DNA from: JBQCHF01 sp051953655
GTDB taxonomy: Bacteria > Actinomycetota > Actinomycetes > Motilibacterales > Motilibacteraceae
Assembly: GCA_051953655.1 (NCBI GenBank)
Contig: JBQCIO010000015.1
Coordinates: forward strand, 1 to 58,314
Length of the DNA stretch: 58,314 nucleotides
Reading direction: 5' to 3'
Below are positions 25,501 through 33,850 of this stretch, piece by piece (the stretch's first letter is position 1; each line of letters starts with the position of its first letter). The position numbers were made by a program, and so were the translations under genes. The notes beneath the pieces were generated by a model. The model was not told where the DNA came from and searched no databases. It worked only from the letters and a program-made list of their open reading frames with translations.

Positions 25501-25555
25501 TTGGGTCAGGGGCACCCAGAGCCAATAGGTTTGGTTCTGGGTGCCCCCGACCCAA
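25501..25555. repeat. Long palindrome, copy 2 of the CCCACCCAATGG family
   Basis: Lies in the gene-free stretch 25378-25701. Arms 25501-25525 and 25531-25555 are 25 bp with two mismatched positions (left arm begins TTGGGTCAGGGGCACCC) and a 5-nt loop TAGGT. Downstream flank TTGATCTTGG matches copy 1 at 10546-10628. A copy of the MITE-end sequence (CACCAGCGCCGTCGACCGTG) follows at 25616-25640. The stretch 25378-25490 shows only GC-rich sequence. Confidence 0.85.
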
Positions 25556-25701
25556 TGGCTTTGATCTTGGTCGGCCTCCCGACGGACCGCCGGCCGGCCC
25601 CGCGCCCGTCGCCCCCCGTCACCAGCGCCGTCGACCGTGCCACAGCGGCCGCTCGCCGCCGTGCGCACCGGACGACCAGCGCGACCCGCGGCCGCACCTC
25701 C

Positions 25702-26529
25702 TCACCGCACGTGCACGACGTCCCCCGCCGCCACGGCGACCCGCCCGTCCGGCCCGTCCACCACGAGCCGCCCCTCGGCGTCGACGTCCACCGCGCGGCC
25801 CAGGAGCTCGCGGTCGGCCGGCAGCAGCACGCGCACCTCGCGGCCGATGGTGGCGCAGCGGACGCGGTACTCCTCGAGCAGCTGCGAGCGCTCCGGGTCA
25901 CCGCCCGCGCCCACGAACCGGCGGTAGCGGTGCTCCAGCGCACGCAGCACCGCCCGCAGCACGGGGTCGCGGTCCACCGGCTCCTCGGTCTCCAGCGCGA
26001 GCGAGGTCGCCGTCGGCACCGGCAGCTCCTCCCGCGACAGCGAGACGTTGAGGCCGATCCCCAGCACCAGCGCGTCGCCCGACCCGTCGCCCACGCGACG
26101 CTCGGCGAGGATCCCGGCCAGCTTGCGCTCGCCCACCATGACGTCGTTGGGCCACTTCAGGGCGGCCTCGACGCCGGTGACCGACTGCACCGCCTCCGCG
26201 CACGCGACGCCCGCCAGCAGCGGCAGCCACCCCCACCGGGCCGGCTCCAGCGACGGGCGCAGCAGCACCGAGAACAGCAGGCCCGCGCGGGCCGGCATCT
26301 GCCAGACCCGGTCCAGCCGGCCACGGCCCGAGCGCTGCTCCTCGGCCACCACCACCAGGCCCTCGGGCGCCCCCTCCGCGGCCGCGGCGGCGACGTCGGC
26401 GTTGGTGGAGCCGGTGACCGGAACCACCCGCAGCGACGTCCACAGCCCGCCGGGCAGGAGCAGGCCGTGGGCGAGCGAGGTCTCGCGCAGCGGCGGTCTG
26501 GTCAGGTCGGAGTAGGGGCCGGGGGACAC
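25702..26529 (-). CDS. birA: Biotin-[acetyl-CoA carboxylase] ligase
   Basis: A 275-residue monofunctional biotin protein ligase that attaches biotin to the carrier lysine of acyl-CoA carboxylase, here Lys553 of the protein at 32026. Visible: VTGSTNADVAAAA, the biotinyl-AMP loop EEQRSGRGRLDRVWQ, ALKWPNDVMVGERKLAGIL, and GIGLNVSL; the small C-terminal SH3-like domain ends in VAAGDVVHVR. There is no N-terminal DNA-binding domain, so unlike E. coli BirA it is not a repressor. Divergent from accD5-like, as in M. tuberculosis Rv3279c/Rv3280. GTG 26529 follows a TAGCCT box by 6 nt. Confidence 0.95.
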   Translation of the reverse strand: MSPGPYSDLTRPPLRETSLAHGLLLPGGLWTSLRVVPVTGSTNADVAAAAAEGAPEGLVVVAEEQRSGRGRLDRVWQMPARAGLLFSVLLRPSLEPARWGWLPLLAGVACAEAVQSVTGVEAALKWPNDVMVGERKLAGILAERRVGDGSGDALVLGIGLNVSLSREELPVPTATSLALETEEPVDRDPVLRAVLRALEHRYRRFVGAGGDPERSQLLEEYRVRCATIGREVRVLLPADRELLGRAVDVDAEGRLVVDGPDGRVAVAAGDVVHVR

Positions 26530-26535
26530 CTGGCT

Positions 26536-26541
26536 AGGCTA
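26536..26541 (-). promoter_or_regulatory. -10 box TAGCCT of birA (leaderless)
   Basis: Minus strand: TAGCCT, 6 nt, GTG at 26529, no Shine-Dalgarno. Confidence 0.6.
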
Positions 26542-26663
26542 CGAGAGCGCCCGACGGTGGGCTCCGCCTCGCGGCGCCCCCCGCCGCTCGCCACGACCGT
26601 CCCGACCGCCTGCCGACGGTGTCCCCACCCGGCTGGATCCCACCTGGCGTCCTGGAGGCCACG

Positions 26664-28268
26664 ATGAGCGCGCAGCCCGAGCAGCCGGCGCCGACCCAAG
26701 GGCCCGACCTGCACACCACCGCGGGCAAGCTCGCCGACCTCCAGCGACGCGCCGACGAGGCCGTCAACGCCGGCTCGAGCCGGGCGGTGGAGAAGCAGCA
26801 CGCCAAGGGCAAGATGACCGCGCGCGAGCGGATCCTCGCCCTGCTGGACGAGGGCTCGTTCGTGGAGCTCGACGAGTTCGCCCGGCACCGGTCCACCGCG
26901 TTCGGGCTGGAGAAGAACCGCCCCTACGGCGACGGCGTCGTCACCGGCTACGGCACCCTCGACGGCCGTCAGGTGTGCGTGTTCGCGCAGGACTTCACCG
27001 TGTTCGGCGGGTCGCTCGGCGAGGTCTTCGGCGAGAAGATCGTCAAGGTCATGGACCTGGCCATGAAGACCGGCTGCCCGGTCATCGGCATCAACGACTC
27101 CGGCGGCGCGCGCATCCAGGAGGGCGTGGTCTCCCTCGGCCTCTACGGCCAGATCTTCCTGCGCAACGTGCACGCCAGCGGCGTGGTCCCGCAGGTCTCG
27201 CTCATCATGGGCCCGTGCGCCGGCGGCGCGGTCTACTCCCCCGCCATCACCGACTTCACCGTGATGGTCGACCAGACCTCGCACATGTTCATCACCGGGC
27301 CCGACGTCATCAAGACGGTCACCGGCGAGGACGTCGAGTTCGAGGACCTGGGCGGCGCGCGCACCCACAACACCAAGAGCGGCAACGCCCACTACATGGC
27401 GTCGGACGAGCAGGACGCCGTCGACTACGTCAAGGCGCTGCTGTCCTACCTGCCCAGCAACAACCTCGAGGACCCGCCGTCCTTCGACGCCGAGGCCGAC
27501 CTGGAGACCACCGCCGAGGACCTCGAGCTCGACACGCTGATCCCCGACTCGCCCAACCAGCCCTACGACATGCACACCGTCGTCGAGCACGTGCTGGACG
27601 ACGGCGAGTTCCTCGAGGTGCAGCCGCTGTTCGCGCCCAACATCCTCATCGGCTTCGGCCGGGTCGAGGGCCGCTCGGTGGGCGTGGTCGCCAACCAGCC
27701 GATGCAGTTCGCCGGCACGCTCGACATCGACGCCTCGGAGAAGGCGGCCCGGTTCGTGCGCACCTGCGACGCCTTCAACATCCCGGTGCTCACCTTCGTG
27801 GACGTGCCCGGCTTCCTGCCCGGCACCAGCCAGGAGTGGAACGGCATCATCCGCCGCGGCGCCAAGCTCATCTACGCCTACGCCGAGGCCACCGTGCCGC
27901 TGGTCACCGTCATCACGCGCAAGGCCTACGGCGGCGCCTACGACGTCATGGGCTCCAAGCACCTCGGCGCCGACATCAACCTGGCCTGGCCCACCGCGCA
28001 GATCGCGGTCATGGGCGCGCAGGGCGCGGTCAACATCCTGCACCGGCACACGCTCGCCCAGGCGACGGACCCCGACGCCGAGCGCGCCCGGCTCATCGAG
28101 GAGTACGAGGACACCCTCGCCAACCCCTACATCGCGGCCGAGCGCGGCTACGTCGACGCCGTCATCGCCCCGTCGTCCACCCGCGCCCACGTGGTGCGCG
28201 CGCTGCGGGCCCTGCGCACCAAGCGCGAGAGCCTGCCGCCCAAGAAGCACGGCAACATCCCGCTGTGA
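26664..28268 (+). CDS. Propionyl/acyl-CoA carboxylase beta subunit (AccD5-like)
   Basis: A 534-residue carboxyltransferase that, with the alpha and epsilon subunits, makes methylmalonyl-CoA from propionyl-CoA (and possibly malonyl-CoA). First oxyanion loop GPCAGGAVYSPAITDF, second loop RKAYGGAYDVMGSKHLGAD, and the substrate region GINDSGGARIQEGV, all as in AccD5. The C-terminus ends in KKHGNIPL, a family hallmark. ATG 26664 has GGAGG 5 nt upstream. It begins a run of four genes joined by 4-bp overlaps: beta, unknown, epsilon, maf. Confidence 0.95.
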   Translation: MSAQPEQPAPTQGPDLHTTAGKLADLQRRADEAVNAGSSRAVEKQHAKGKMTARERILALLDEGSFVELDEFARHRSTAFGLEKNRPYGDGVVTGYGTLDGRQVCVFAQDFTVFGGSLGEVFGEKIVKVMDLAMKTGCPVIGINDSGGARIQEGVVSLGLYGQIFLRNVHASGVVPQVSLIMGPCAGGAVYSPAITDFTVMVDQTSHMFITGPDVIKTVTGEDVEFEDLGGARTHNTKSGNAHYMASDEQDAVDYVKALLSYLPSNNLEDPPSFDAEADLETTAEDLELDTLIPDSPNQPYDMHTVVEHVLDDGEFLEVQPLFAPNILIGFGRVEGRSVGVVANQPMQFAGTLDIDASEKAARFVRTCDAFNIPVLTFVDVPGFLPGTSQEWNGIIRRGAKLIYAYAEATVPLVTVITRKAYGGAYDVMGSKHLGADINLAWPTAQIAVMGAQGAVNILHRHTLAQATDPDAERARLIEEYEDTLANPYIAAERGYVDAVIAPSSTRAHVVRALRALRTKRESLPPKKHGNIPL

Positions 28269-28741
28269 GCGCCGTCGAGGACCTGCGCACCGCCGTCGCC
28301 GAGCTGCACCGCCGCCTCGACGCCTGGGCGGCGTCGGTGGAGGGCGTGGCCGCCGAGTCCGACGACCTCACCGACGCCGCGTCGGACCCGCGCCTCAACG
28401 CCGCGGAGGAGGCGTTCGACGACGCCCTGTCCGACGTGCACAGCGCGGCCGGGGTGGTGCTCGGACTGCCGCCGATGGTTCCGGTGGGCGGTCTGGACGA
28501 GGTCGACCTCACCGAGGACGACGACGCCGACCTCGTGGTCGACGAGTTCTTCCTGCACCTGCTCGTCGGGGTGCCCTCCGACCGGCCGGAGGAGATGCTG
28601 GACCAGGCGCTGGCCGCGGTGGACGAGGGGGCGCTGCAGCTCGTGGAGCGGCTCGAGGGCGCCGGCTTCGTGGTGCCGACCTACTCGGTCTCGCGCGGCG
28701 AGCCGGACGAGTGGGACGGCGAGGACGAGGAGGAGCGGTGA
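28265..28741 (+). CDS. Acidic protein of unknown function inside the carboxylase operon
   Basis: A 158-residue, strongly acidic soluble protein that I do not recognise. It begins with a helix (VEDLRTAVAELHRRLDAWAAS), has an acidic middle (LDEVDLTEDDDADLVVDEFF), and a segment PEEMLDQALAAVDEGALQLV, ending in a run of Asp/Glu/Arg. GTG 28265 overlaps the beta-subunit stop (GTGA), and its own stop overlaps the epsilon start, so it is translated with the carboxylase. In M. tuberculosis accD5 and accE5 are adjacent, so this gene is an insertion between them. Its place suggests a role with the carboxylase, but nothing in the sequence shows it. Confidence 0.8.
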   Translation: MSAVEDLRTAVAELHRRLDAWAASVEGVAAESDDLTDAASDPRLNAAEEAFDDALSDVHSAAGVVLGLPPMVPVGGLDEVDLTEDDDADLVVDEFFLHLLVGVPSDRPEEMLDQALAAVDEGALQLVERLEGAGFVVPTYSVSRGEPDEWDGEDEEER

Positions 28742-29007
28742 GCGAGGCAGAGCAGTCGGAGCAGTCCGGCGAGGCCGGCGCGCAGCCCGAGCAGCTCGAT
28801 CAGCGACCGGTGCTGCGGGTGGTCCGCGGCACGCCGGACGACGCCGAGCTGGCCGCGCTGGTGGCCGTCGTGGCCGCGCTGCCCACCGGCGCCCCGACGT
28901 CGGAGCCACCCGCGCCGTCCCGCTGGACCGACCGCACCACCGGCCTGCGCCGGCCCCTCCGGCCCGGGCCCGACGCCTGGCGCTGGAGCGCGAGGACCGG
29001 CTGGTGA
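28738..29007 (+). CDS. accE: Acyl-CoA carboxylase epsilon subunit
   Basis: An 89-residue small subunit specific to actinobacteria; it bridges and activates the alpha and beta subunits. The N-terminus is Glu/Gln/Ser-rich and disordered; the conserved helix is LRVVRGTPDDAELAALVAVVAAL, and the C-terminus RPGPDAWRWSARTGW is typical of the family. GTG 28738 overlaps the previous stop by 4 bp, and the stop overlaps maf by 4 bp. Confidence 0.9.
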   Translation: MSEAEQSEQSGEAGAQPEQLDQRPVLRVVRGTPDDAELAALVAVVAALPTGAPTSEPPAPSRWTDRTTGLRRPLRPGPDAWRWSARTGW

Positions 29008-29606
29008 GCAGCCCCCGCCCGTTCGTCCTCGCCTCGGCCAGCCCCGCCCGCCTGGAGGTGCTGCGCCGCGCCGGCCTGGACCCCAAGGTCGTCGTGAGCG
29101 GGGTGGACGAGGACGGCGTCGACGCCGGTTCGCCGGCGGCCACCGCGCAGGAGCTGGCCCGGCGCAAGGCGGCGTCGGTGGCCGCGGGCCAGGAGCCGGG
29201 CACCCTCGTCCTCGGCTGCGACTCGGTGCTCGATCTCGACGGTCAGACCCTGGGCAAGCCGCGCGACGCGACCGACGCGGTGCAGCGCTGGCGCGCCATG
29301 CGCGGGCGCACCGGCGTGCTGCACACCGGTCACCGGCTGCTCATCGCCGGCGGCAGCCGCTCGGCCGAGGGCACCGCCTCCACCGTGGTGCACTTCGCCG
29401 ACGTCGACGACGAGGAGATCGCCGCCTACGTCGCCACCGGCGAGCCGCTGCGGGTGGCCGGCGCGTTCACCGTCGACGGCCTGGGCGGCCCGTTCGTCGA
29501 GGGCATCGAGGGCGACCACCACAACGTGGTGGGCCTGTCGCTGCCGCTGCTGCGCCGGCTGCTGGCCCAGCTCGACCTGCGCATCACCGACCTCTGGGCG
29601 CGCTGA
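29004..29606 (+). CDS. maf: Maf-family nucleoside triphosphate pyrophosphatase
   Basis: A 200-residue enzyme that hydrolyses non-canonical or pyrimidine nucleoside triphosphates to the monophosphate. Visible: FVLASASPARLEVLRRAGL (the SxxR nucleotide motif), the catalytic region VLGCDSVLDLDGQTLGKP with its Asp, and the substrate-contacting GKPRDATDA. Further on is VAGAFTVDGLGGPFVEGIEG. Linked by a 4-bp overlap to accE, the same order as M. tuberculosis accE5-maf (Rv3281-Rv3282). Confidence 0.93.
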   Translation: MSSPRPFVLASASPARLEVLRRAGLDPKVVVSGVDEDGVDAGSPAATAQELARRKAASVAAGQEPGTLVLGCDSVLDLDGQTLGKPRDATDAVQRWRAMRGRTGVLHTGHRLLIAGGSRSAEGTASTVVHFADVDDEEIAAYVATGEPLRVAGAFTVDGLGGPFVEGIEGDHHNVVGLSLPLLRRLLAQLDLRITDLWAR

Positions 29607-29693
29607 GGCGCGCTCGCTGCGGCTTTCGGCAAGATCGGGCAAACCTTCGCCGTCCTGCGTCATGCGCCGGTCGGCCGCCTCGCCACCGCTGCC

Positions 29694-29699
29694 TAGCCT
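29694..29699 (+). promoter_or_regulatory. -10 box TAGCCT (leaderless) before the deacetylase-like gene
   Basis: TAGCCT, 6 nt, then ATG at 29706; no Shine-Dalgarno. Confidence 0.6.
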
Positions 29700-29705
29700 G
29701 GCCGC

Positions 29706-30578
29706 ATGAGCGGCACGGACGAGACCGACGACACGGGCGACGACCGCGGGATCGACCGGCGGACCCTGCTGCGAGGTGCCGCGCTGGCCGCGGCGGCGGC
29801 CGCAGCCGGGTGCGCCCCCTCCGGCAGCCGGGGCGCCTCACCGGCGGGCAGCCCCACCCCCGTCGCGAGCGGGTCCGGCACCGGCACCCCGGCGGGCTCG
29901 CCGGCCCCGCCCAGCCCCGCCGCGAGCACCGCCGGCTCCGCGCAGGCCGCCCCGCAGCCGACCCCGCAGCCCACCGGGCCCGCCGTCGAGGTGGGGCACG
30001 GCCCGCGGGACAAGCCCCTGGTGGCCCTGACCTTCCACGGGGCCGGCGACCCCGCGCTCGGCCGCGCCCTGCTCGCCGAGCTGGCGAAGGCCGGGACCCA
30101 CGTCACCGTGCTGGCCGTCGGCACCTGGCTGGACGAGCAGCCGGACACCGCCCGGGCGGTGCTCGACGGCGGCCACGAGCTGGGCAACCACACCTGGCAC
30201 CACCAGCCGATGCGCCAGCTGGGCGCGACGCAGGCCTACGCCGAGGTCGTCGGATGCGCCGAACGCCTGCGCAAGGTCACCGGCAGCGCGCAACGCTGGT
30301 TCCGCGCCAGCGGAACCCAGCACACCACCCCGACCATCCGGGCCGCGGCGGGCAAGGCGGGCTACCGCACCTGCCTGTCCTACGACGTCGACTCGCTGGA
30401 CTGGCAGGACCCGAGCGCGGCGACGGTGGAACGGGCGGTTCTGGGGAACGTGCAGAACGGCTCGGTCGTCAGCCTGCACCTGGGGCATCGAGTCACCCTC
30501 ACCGCCCTGCCCGCCATCCTGTCCGGCCTGTCCCGCAAGGGGCTGCGCCCCGTCACCGTCTCGGAGCTGCTCGCGTGA
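29706..30578 (+). CDS. Tat-exported polysaccharide deacetylase-like lipoprotein with altered active site
   Basis: A 290-residue exported protein. The N-terminus has a twin-arginine signal (DRRTLLRG, Arg18-Arg19) joined to a lipobox ending at Cys36 (AAAAAGC), then a 60-residue Ser/Pro/Gly linker. The NodB-like domain follows: strand 1 reads VALTFHGAGDP in place of TFDDGP, so the catalytic Asp and the metal Asp are both replaced, while the zinc His pair is kept in GNHTWHH (His162, His166). It may act on a different substrate, use a shifted Asp115, or only bind glycan. The stop overlaps the beta-propeller gene by 4 bp, so the two exported proteins are made together. Confidence 0.82.
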   Translation: MSGTDETDDTGDDRGIDRRTLLRGAALAAAAAAAGCAPSGSRGASPAGSPTPVASGSGTGTPAGSPAPPSPAASTAGSAQAAPQPTPQPTGPAVEVGHGPRDKPLVALTFHGAGDPALGRALLAELAKAGTHVTVLAVGTWLDEQPDTARAVLDGGHELGNHTWHHQPMRQLGATQAYAEVVGCAERLRKVTGSAQRWFRASGTQHTTPTIRAAAGKAGYRTCLSYDVDSLDWQDPSAATVERAVLGNVQNGSVVSLHLGHRVTLTALPAILSGLSRKGLRPVTVSELLA

Positions 30579-31858
30579 CCGTCCGACACCGCCTCTCCCG
30601 CCCAGCCTCCGCGCGCCCCGCCCTGCGCGCCGTCGCCGCCGCTCTGGCCGCCGGCGTCGTCCTGGCCGGGTGCAGCAGCGGCAGCGCGGGGACCGGCAGC
30701 GGGGCGTCGTCGAGCTCCCCGAGCGGCTCCCCGAAGGCCTCCGACAGCCCGTCGGCGTCGGGCGCCGCGACCCCGGCGGGCACCCCCGCCACCACCCAGG
30801 CCGCCGCGGACCTGCTGCCCGGGATGCCGCCGCCGCTGAACCCGGACGACGTGTGGGCCGCGGACACGCCGAACAACCTCGCGCCCGCGGTCAAGGGGGA
30901 CCTCTACCGCGTCTACGTGCCCAACACGCTGAGCAACACCGTGACCGTGATCGACCCGAAGACCTACACGGTCGTCGGGACCCTGCCGGTCGGCCGCGAG
31001 CCGCAGCACGTGGTGCCCTCGTGGGACCTGAGGACGCTGTGGGTCAACAACGACCTGGGCAACTCGCTCACCCCGATCGACCCGCGGACGGGCAAGGCCG
31101 GCAAGCCGGTCCCGGTCCACGACCCCTACAACCTCTACTTCACCCCGGACGGGAAGTCCGCGGTGGTCATGGCCTCGAACGACCGGCAGCTCGTGTTCCG
31201 CGACCCGCACACCATGAAGGTGCAGAAGTCGGTCCCGGCCGACTGCGCGGGCGTCAACCATGCCGACTGGTCCGCCGACGGCCGCTACTTCATCGTCAGC
31301 TGCGAGTTCTCCGGTGACGTGCTCAAGGTCGACACCGCGGAGAAGAAGGTCGTCGGCAAGATCGCCCTGCCGCGGACCAAGGGCGCGCACTCCTACCACG
31401 CCATGCCGCAGGACGTGAAGCTCTCCCCCGACGGCAAGACCTTCTACATCGCCGACATGAACTCCAACGGCCTCTGGCTGCTCGACGGCGACCGGTTCAA
31501 GGTCAAGGGCTTCCTGCCCACCGGCAAGGGAACGCACGGGCTCTACGTCACCCGCGACAGCAAGCACCTGCTCATCAGCAACCGCGACGAGGGCAGCGTC
31601 TCGGTGCTCGACTTCGCCACCGGCAAGCTGGTGGCCAAGTGGCACCTGCCCGGCGGCGGCAGCCCGGACATGGGCGGTCTCTCCCCCGACGGCAAGGTCT
31701 TCTGGCTCTCCGGCCGCTACAACGGCGTCGTCTACGCCATCTCCACCGTGGACGGGCACCTGATCAAGAAGATCGCCGTCGGCAAGGGCCCGCACGGTCT
31801 GTGCGTCTGGCCCCAGCCGGGCCGCTACTCCCTCGGCCACACGGGGATCATGCGGTAG
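30575..31858 (+). CDS. YVTN-type beta-propeller lipoprotein
   Basis: A 427-residue exported protein. A lipobox (VVLAGC, Cys33) follows a signal peptide; then a 50-residue Ser/Gly/Pro linker, then a seven-blade-like propeller built of repeats such as SNTVTVIDPKTYTVVGTLPV, GDVLKVDTAEKKVVGKIAL, GSVSVLDFATGKLVAKWHL and GVVYAISTVDGHLIKKIAV. These are typical of YncE/YVTN proteins, which bind ligands or partners outside the cell. No catalytic residues can be assigned. GTG 30575 is coupled to the deacetylase-like gene, suggesting a shared surface task. A strong hairpin follows the stop. Confidence 0.87.
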   Translation: MTVRHRLSRPASARPALRAVAAALAAGVVLAGCSSGSAGTGSGASSSSPSGSPKASDSPSASGAATPAGTPATTQAAADLLPGMPPPLNPDDVWAADTPNNLAPAVKGDLYRVYVPNTLSNTVTVIDPKTYTVVGTLPVGREPQHVVPSWDLRTLWVNNDLGNSLTPIDPRTGKAGKPVPVHDPYNLYFTPDGKSAVVMASNDRQLVFRDPHTMKVQKSVPADCAGVNHADWSADGRYFIVSCEFSGDVLKVDTAEKKVVGKIALPRTKGAHSYHAMPQDVKLSPDGKTFYIADMNSNGLWLLDGDRFKVKGFLPTGKGTHGLYVTRDSKHLLISNRDEGSVSVLDFATGKLVAKWHLPGGGSPDMGGLSPDGKVFWLSGRYNGVVYAISTVDGHLIKKIAVGKGPHGLCVWPQPGRYSLGHTGIMR

Positions 31859-31870
31859 TCAGCTCGCTTC

Positions 31871-31924
31871 CGTGATCGTCAAGGGCTGATGGCGCAATTC
31901 CGCCACCAGCCCTTCACGATCACG
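31871..31924 (+). terminator. 24-bp-arm hairpin after the propeller gene
   Basis: Arms 31871-31894 and 31901-31924 pair along 24 bp with two single mismatches (CGTGATCGT, AAGGGCTG and TGGCG segments) and a 6-nt loop, 13 bp after the stop. No T-tract. The CGTGATCGT end is shared with the hairpins at 2717 and 4233. Confidence 0.7.
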
Positions 31925-32025
31925 CCGGGGCGCGCACGGCTGCTGTCCTACCCCCCGCTAGAGTCCCGGGGGAAGCGGGTTCCGCGCACCGGGGCGCGGG
32001 GCGGTCACCGGCCAAGGGGAGCACC

Positions 32026-33792
32026 GTGCGCAAGGTCCTCATCGCCAACCGCGGCGAGATCGCCGTCCGGGTCGCCCGCGCGTGCCGCGACGCCGGCATC
32101 GAGAGCGTGGCGGTCTACGCCGACCCCGACCGCGACGCCCTGCACGTGCGGGTGGCCGACGAGGCCTACGCCCTGGACGGCGCCACCCCCGCCGACACCT
32201 ACCTCTCCATCGAGAAGATCATCGACGTGGCGCAGCGCTCCGGCGCCGACGCCGTCCACCCCGGCTACGGCTTCCTGGCCGAGAACGCCGCCTTCGCCCA
32301 GGCCGTCATCGACGCCGGGCTGATCTGGATCGGCCCGCCGCCGGCCGCCATCGACTCCCTCGGCGACAAGGTCAAGGCCCGGCACATCGCCGAGCGCGTG
32401 GGCGCCCCGCTGGTGCCCGGCACCAGCGACCCCGTCTCGGGCGCCGACGAGGTCGTCGCCTTCGCCCAGGAGCACGGGCTGCCGGTGGCCATCAAGGCCG
32501 CCTACGGCGGTGGCGGCCGCGGGCTCAAGGTGGCCCGCACCATGGAGGAGATCCCGGACCTGTTCGAGTCGGCGGTGCGCGAGGCGATCAGCGCGTTCGG
32601 CCGCGGCGAGTGCTTCGTCGAGCGGTTCCTGGACCACCCCCGCCACGTCGAGACGCAGTGCCTCGCCGACCAGCACGGCACCGTCGTCGTCGTCAGCACC
32701 CGCGACTGCTCGCTGCAGCGGCGCAACCAGAAGCTGGTCGAGGAGGCGCCGGCGCCGTTCCTCACGCAGGCCCAGCTGGCCGAGCTCTACCGCGCCAGCA
32801 AGGCGATCCTGCGCGAGGCCGGCTACGTCGGCGCCGGCACCTGCGAGTTCCTGGTGGGTGTGGACGGAACCATCTCCTTCCTCGAGGTCAACACCCGGCT
32901 GCAGGTCGAGCACCCGGTCACCGAGGAGGTCAGCGGCATCGACCTGGTGCGCGAGATGTTCCGGATCGCCGACGGCGAGGCGCTCGGCTACGACGACCCG
33001 GTGCTGCGCGGCCACTCCATCGAGTTCCGGATCAACGCCGAGGACGGCGGGCGCAACTTCCTGCCCGCGCCGGGCACGCTGACCAGGTGGGAGCCGCCGG
33101 CCGGCCCCGGGGTGCGCCTCGACGGCGGCTACGAGCAGGGCGAGACGGTGCCCGGCGCCTTCGACTCGCTCATCGCCAAGCTGGTCGTCACCGGCGCCAC
33201 CCGCCAGCAGGCGCTCGAGCGCTCGCGCCGCGCGCTGGCCGAGTTCGAGGTCGACGGCATGCCCACCGTCATCCCGTTCCACCGCGCCGTCGTCAGCGAC
33301 CCGGCCTTCGCCCCGGCCGACCCGGCGCAGCCGTTCAGCGTGCACACCCGCTGGATCGAGACCGAGTTCGACAACCGGATCGAGCCCTACGCCGGCGCCG
33401 CGGAGGGCGCCGAGCCGGAGGAGCGCGAGAAGGTCACCGTCGAGGTCGGCGGCAAGCGGCTCGAGGTCGTCCTGCCGGCCGGGCTCGGCGGCATCGGCGC
33501 CGCTGCTCCGGGCTCCCGCGGGCCGAAGAAGCCGGCCCGTCGCGCCGGCGGCGGCAAGGCCGCCGCCGCCGTGAGCGGCGACTCCCTCACCTCCCCCATG
33601 CAGGGCACCATCGTGAAGATCGCCGTGGAGGAGGGCCAGGAGGTGGCCGCCGGCGACCTCGTCGTCGTCCTCGAGGCGATGAAGATGGAGCAGCCGATCA
33701 ACGCCCACAAGGCCGGCACCGTCACGTCGCTGGCCGCCGAGGTCGGCGCCACCGTGACCAGCGGCGCCGTCCTCTGCGAGATCAAGGGCTGA
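32026..33792 (+). CDS. Acyl-CoA carboxylase alpha subunit (biotin carboxylase plus biotin carrier)
   Basis: A 588-residue AccA3-type protein. The N-terminal biotin carboxylase (about residues 1-450) starts KVLIANRGEIAVRVARACRD and has the ATP-grasp loop KAAYGGGGRGLKV, ECFVERFLDHPRHVETQCLA, and the catalytic EVNTRLQVEHPVTE. After a linker rich in Lys/Ala, a biotin carrier domain holds the biotinylation site VLEAMKMEQP (Lys553). It supplies carboxybiotin to the beta subunit at 26664 and perhaps that at 18257. GTG 32026 has AAGGGGA upstream. From memory it matches M. tuberculosis accA3 (Rv3285). Confidence 0.95.
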   Translation: MRKVLIANRGEIAVRVARACRDAGIESVAVYADPDRDALHVRVADEAYALDGATPADTYLSIEKIIDVAQRSGADAVHPGYGFLAENAAFAQAVIDAGLIWIGPPPAAIDSLGDKVKARHIAERVGAPLVPGTSDPVSGADEVVAFAQEHGLPVAIKAAYGGGGRGLKVARTMEEIPDLFESAVREAISAFGRGECFVERFLDHPRHVETQCLADQHGTVVVVSTRDCSLQRRNQKLVEEAPAPFLTQAQLAELYRASKAILREAGYVGAGTCEFLVGVDGTISFLEVNTRLQVEHPVTEEVSGIDLVREMFRIADGEALGYDDPVLRGHSIEFRINAEDGGRNFLPAPGTLTRWEPPAGPGVRLDGGYEQGETVPGAFDSLIAKLVVTGATRQQALERSRRALAEFEVDGMPTVIPFHRAVVSDPAFAPADPAQPFSVHTRWIETEFDNRIEPYAGAAEGAEPEEREKVTVEVGGKRLEVVLPAGLGGIGAAAPGSRGPKKPARRAGGGKAAAAVSGDSLTSPMQGTIVKIAVEEGQEVAAGDLVVVLEAMKMEQPINAHKAGTVTSLAAEVGATVTSGAVLCEIKG

Positions 33793-33850
33793 CTCCCCCC
33801 CCTCGTAGGCGGGAGGGCGTCGGGTGGCGCGGGCAGGGCACCATCGAGGC

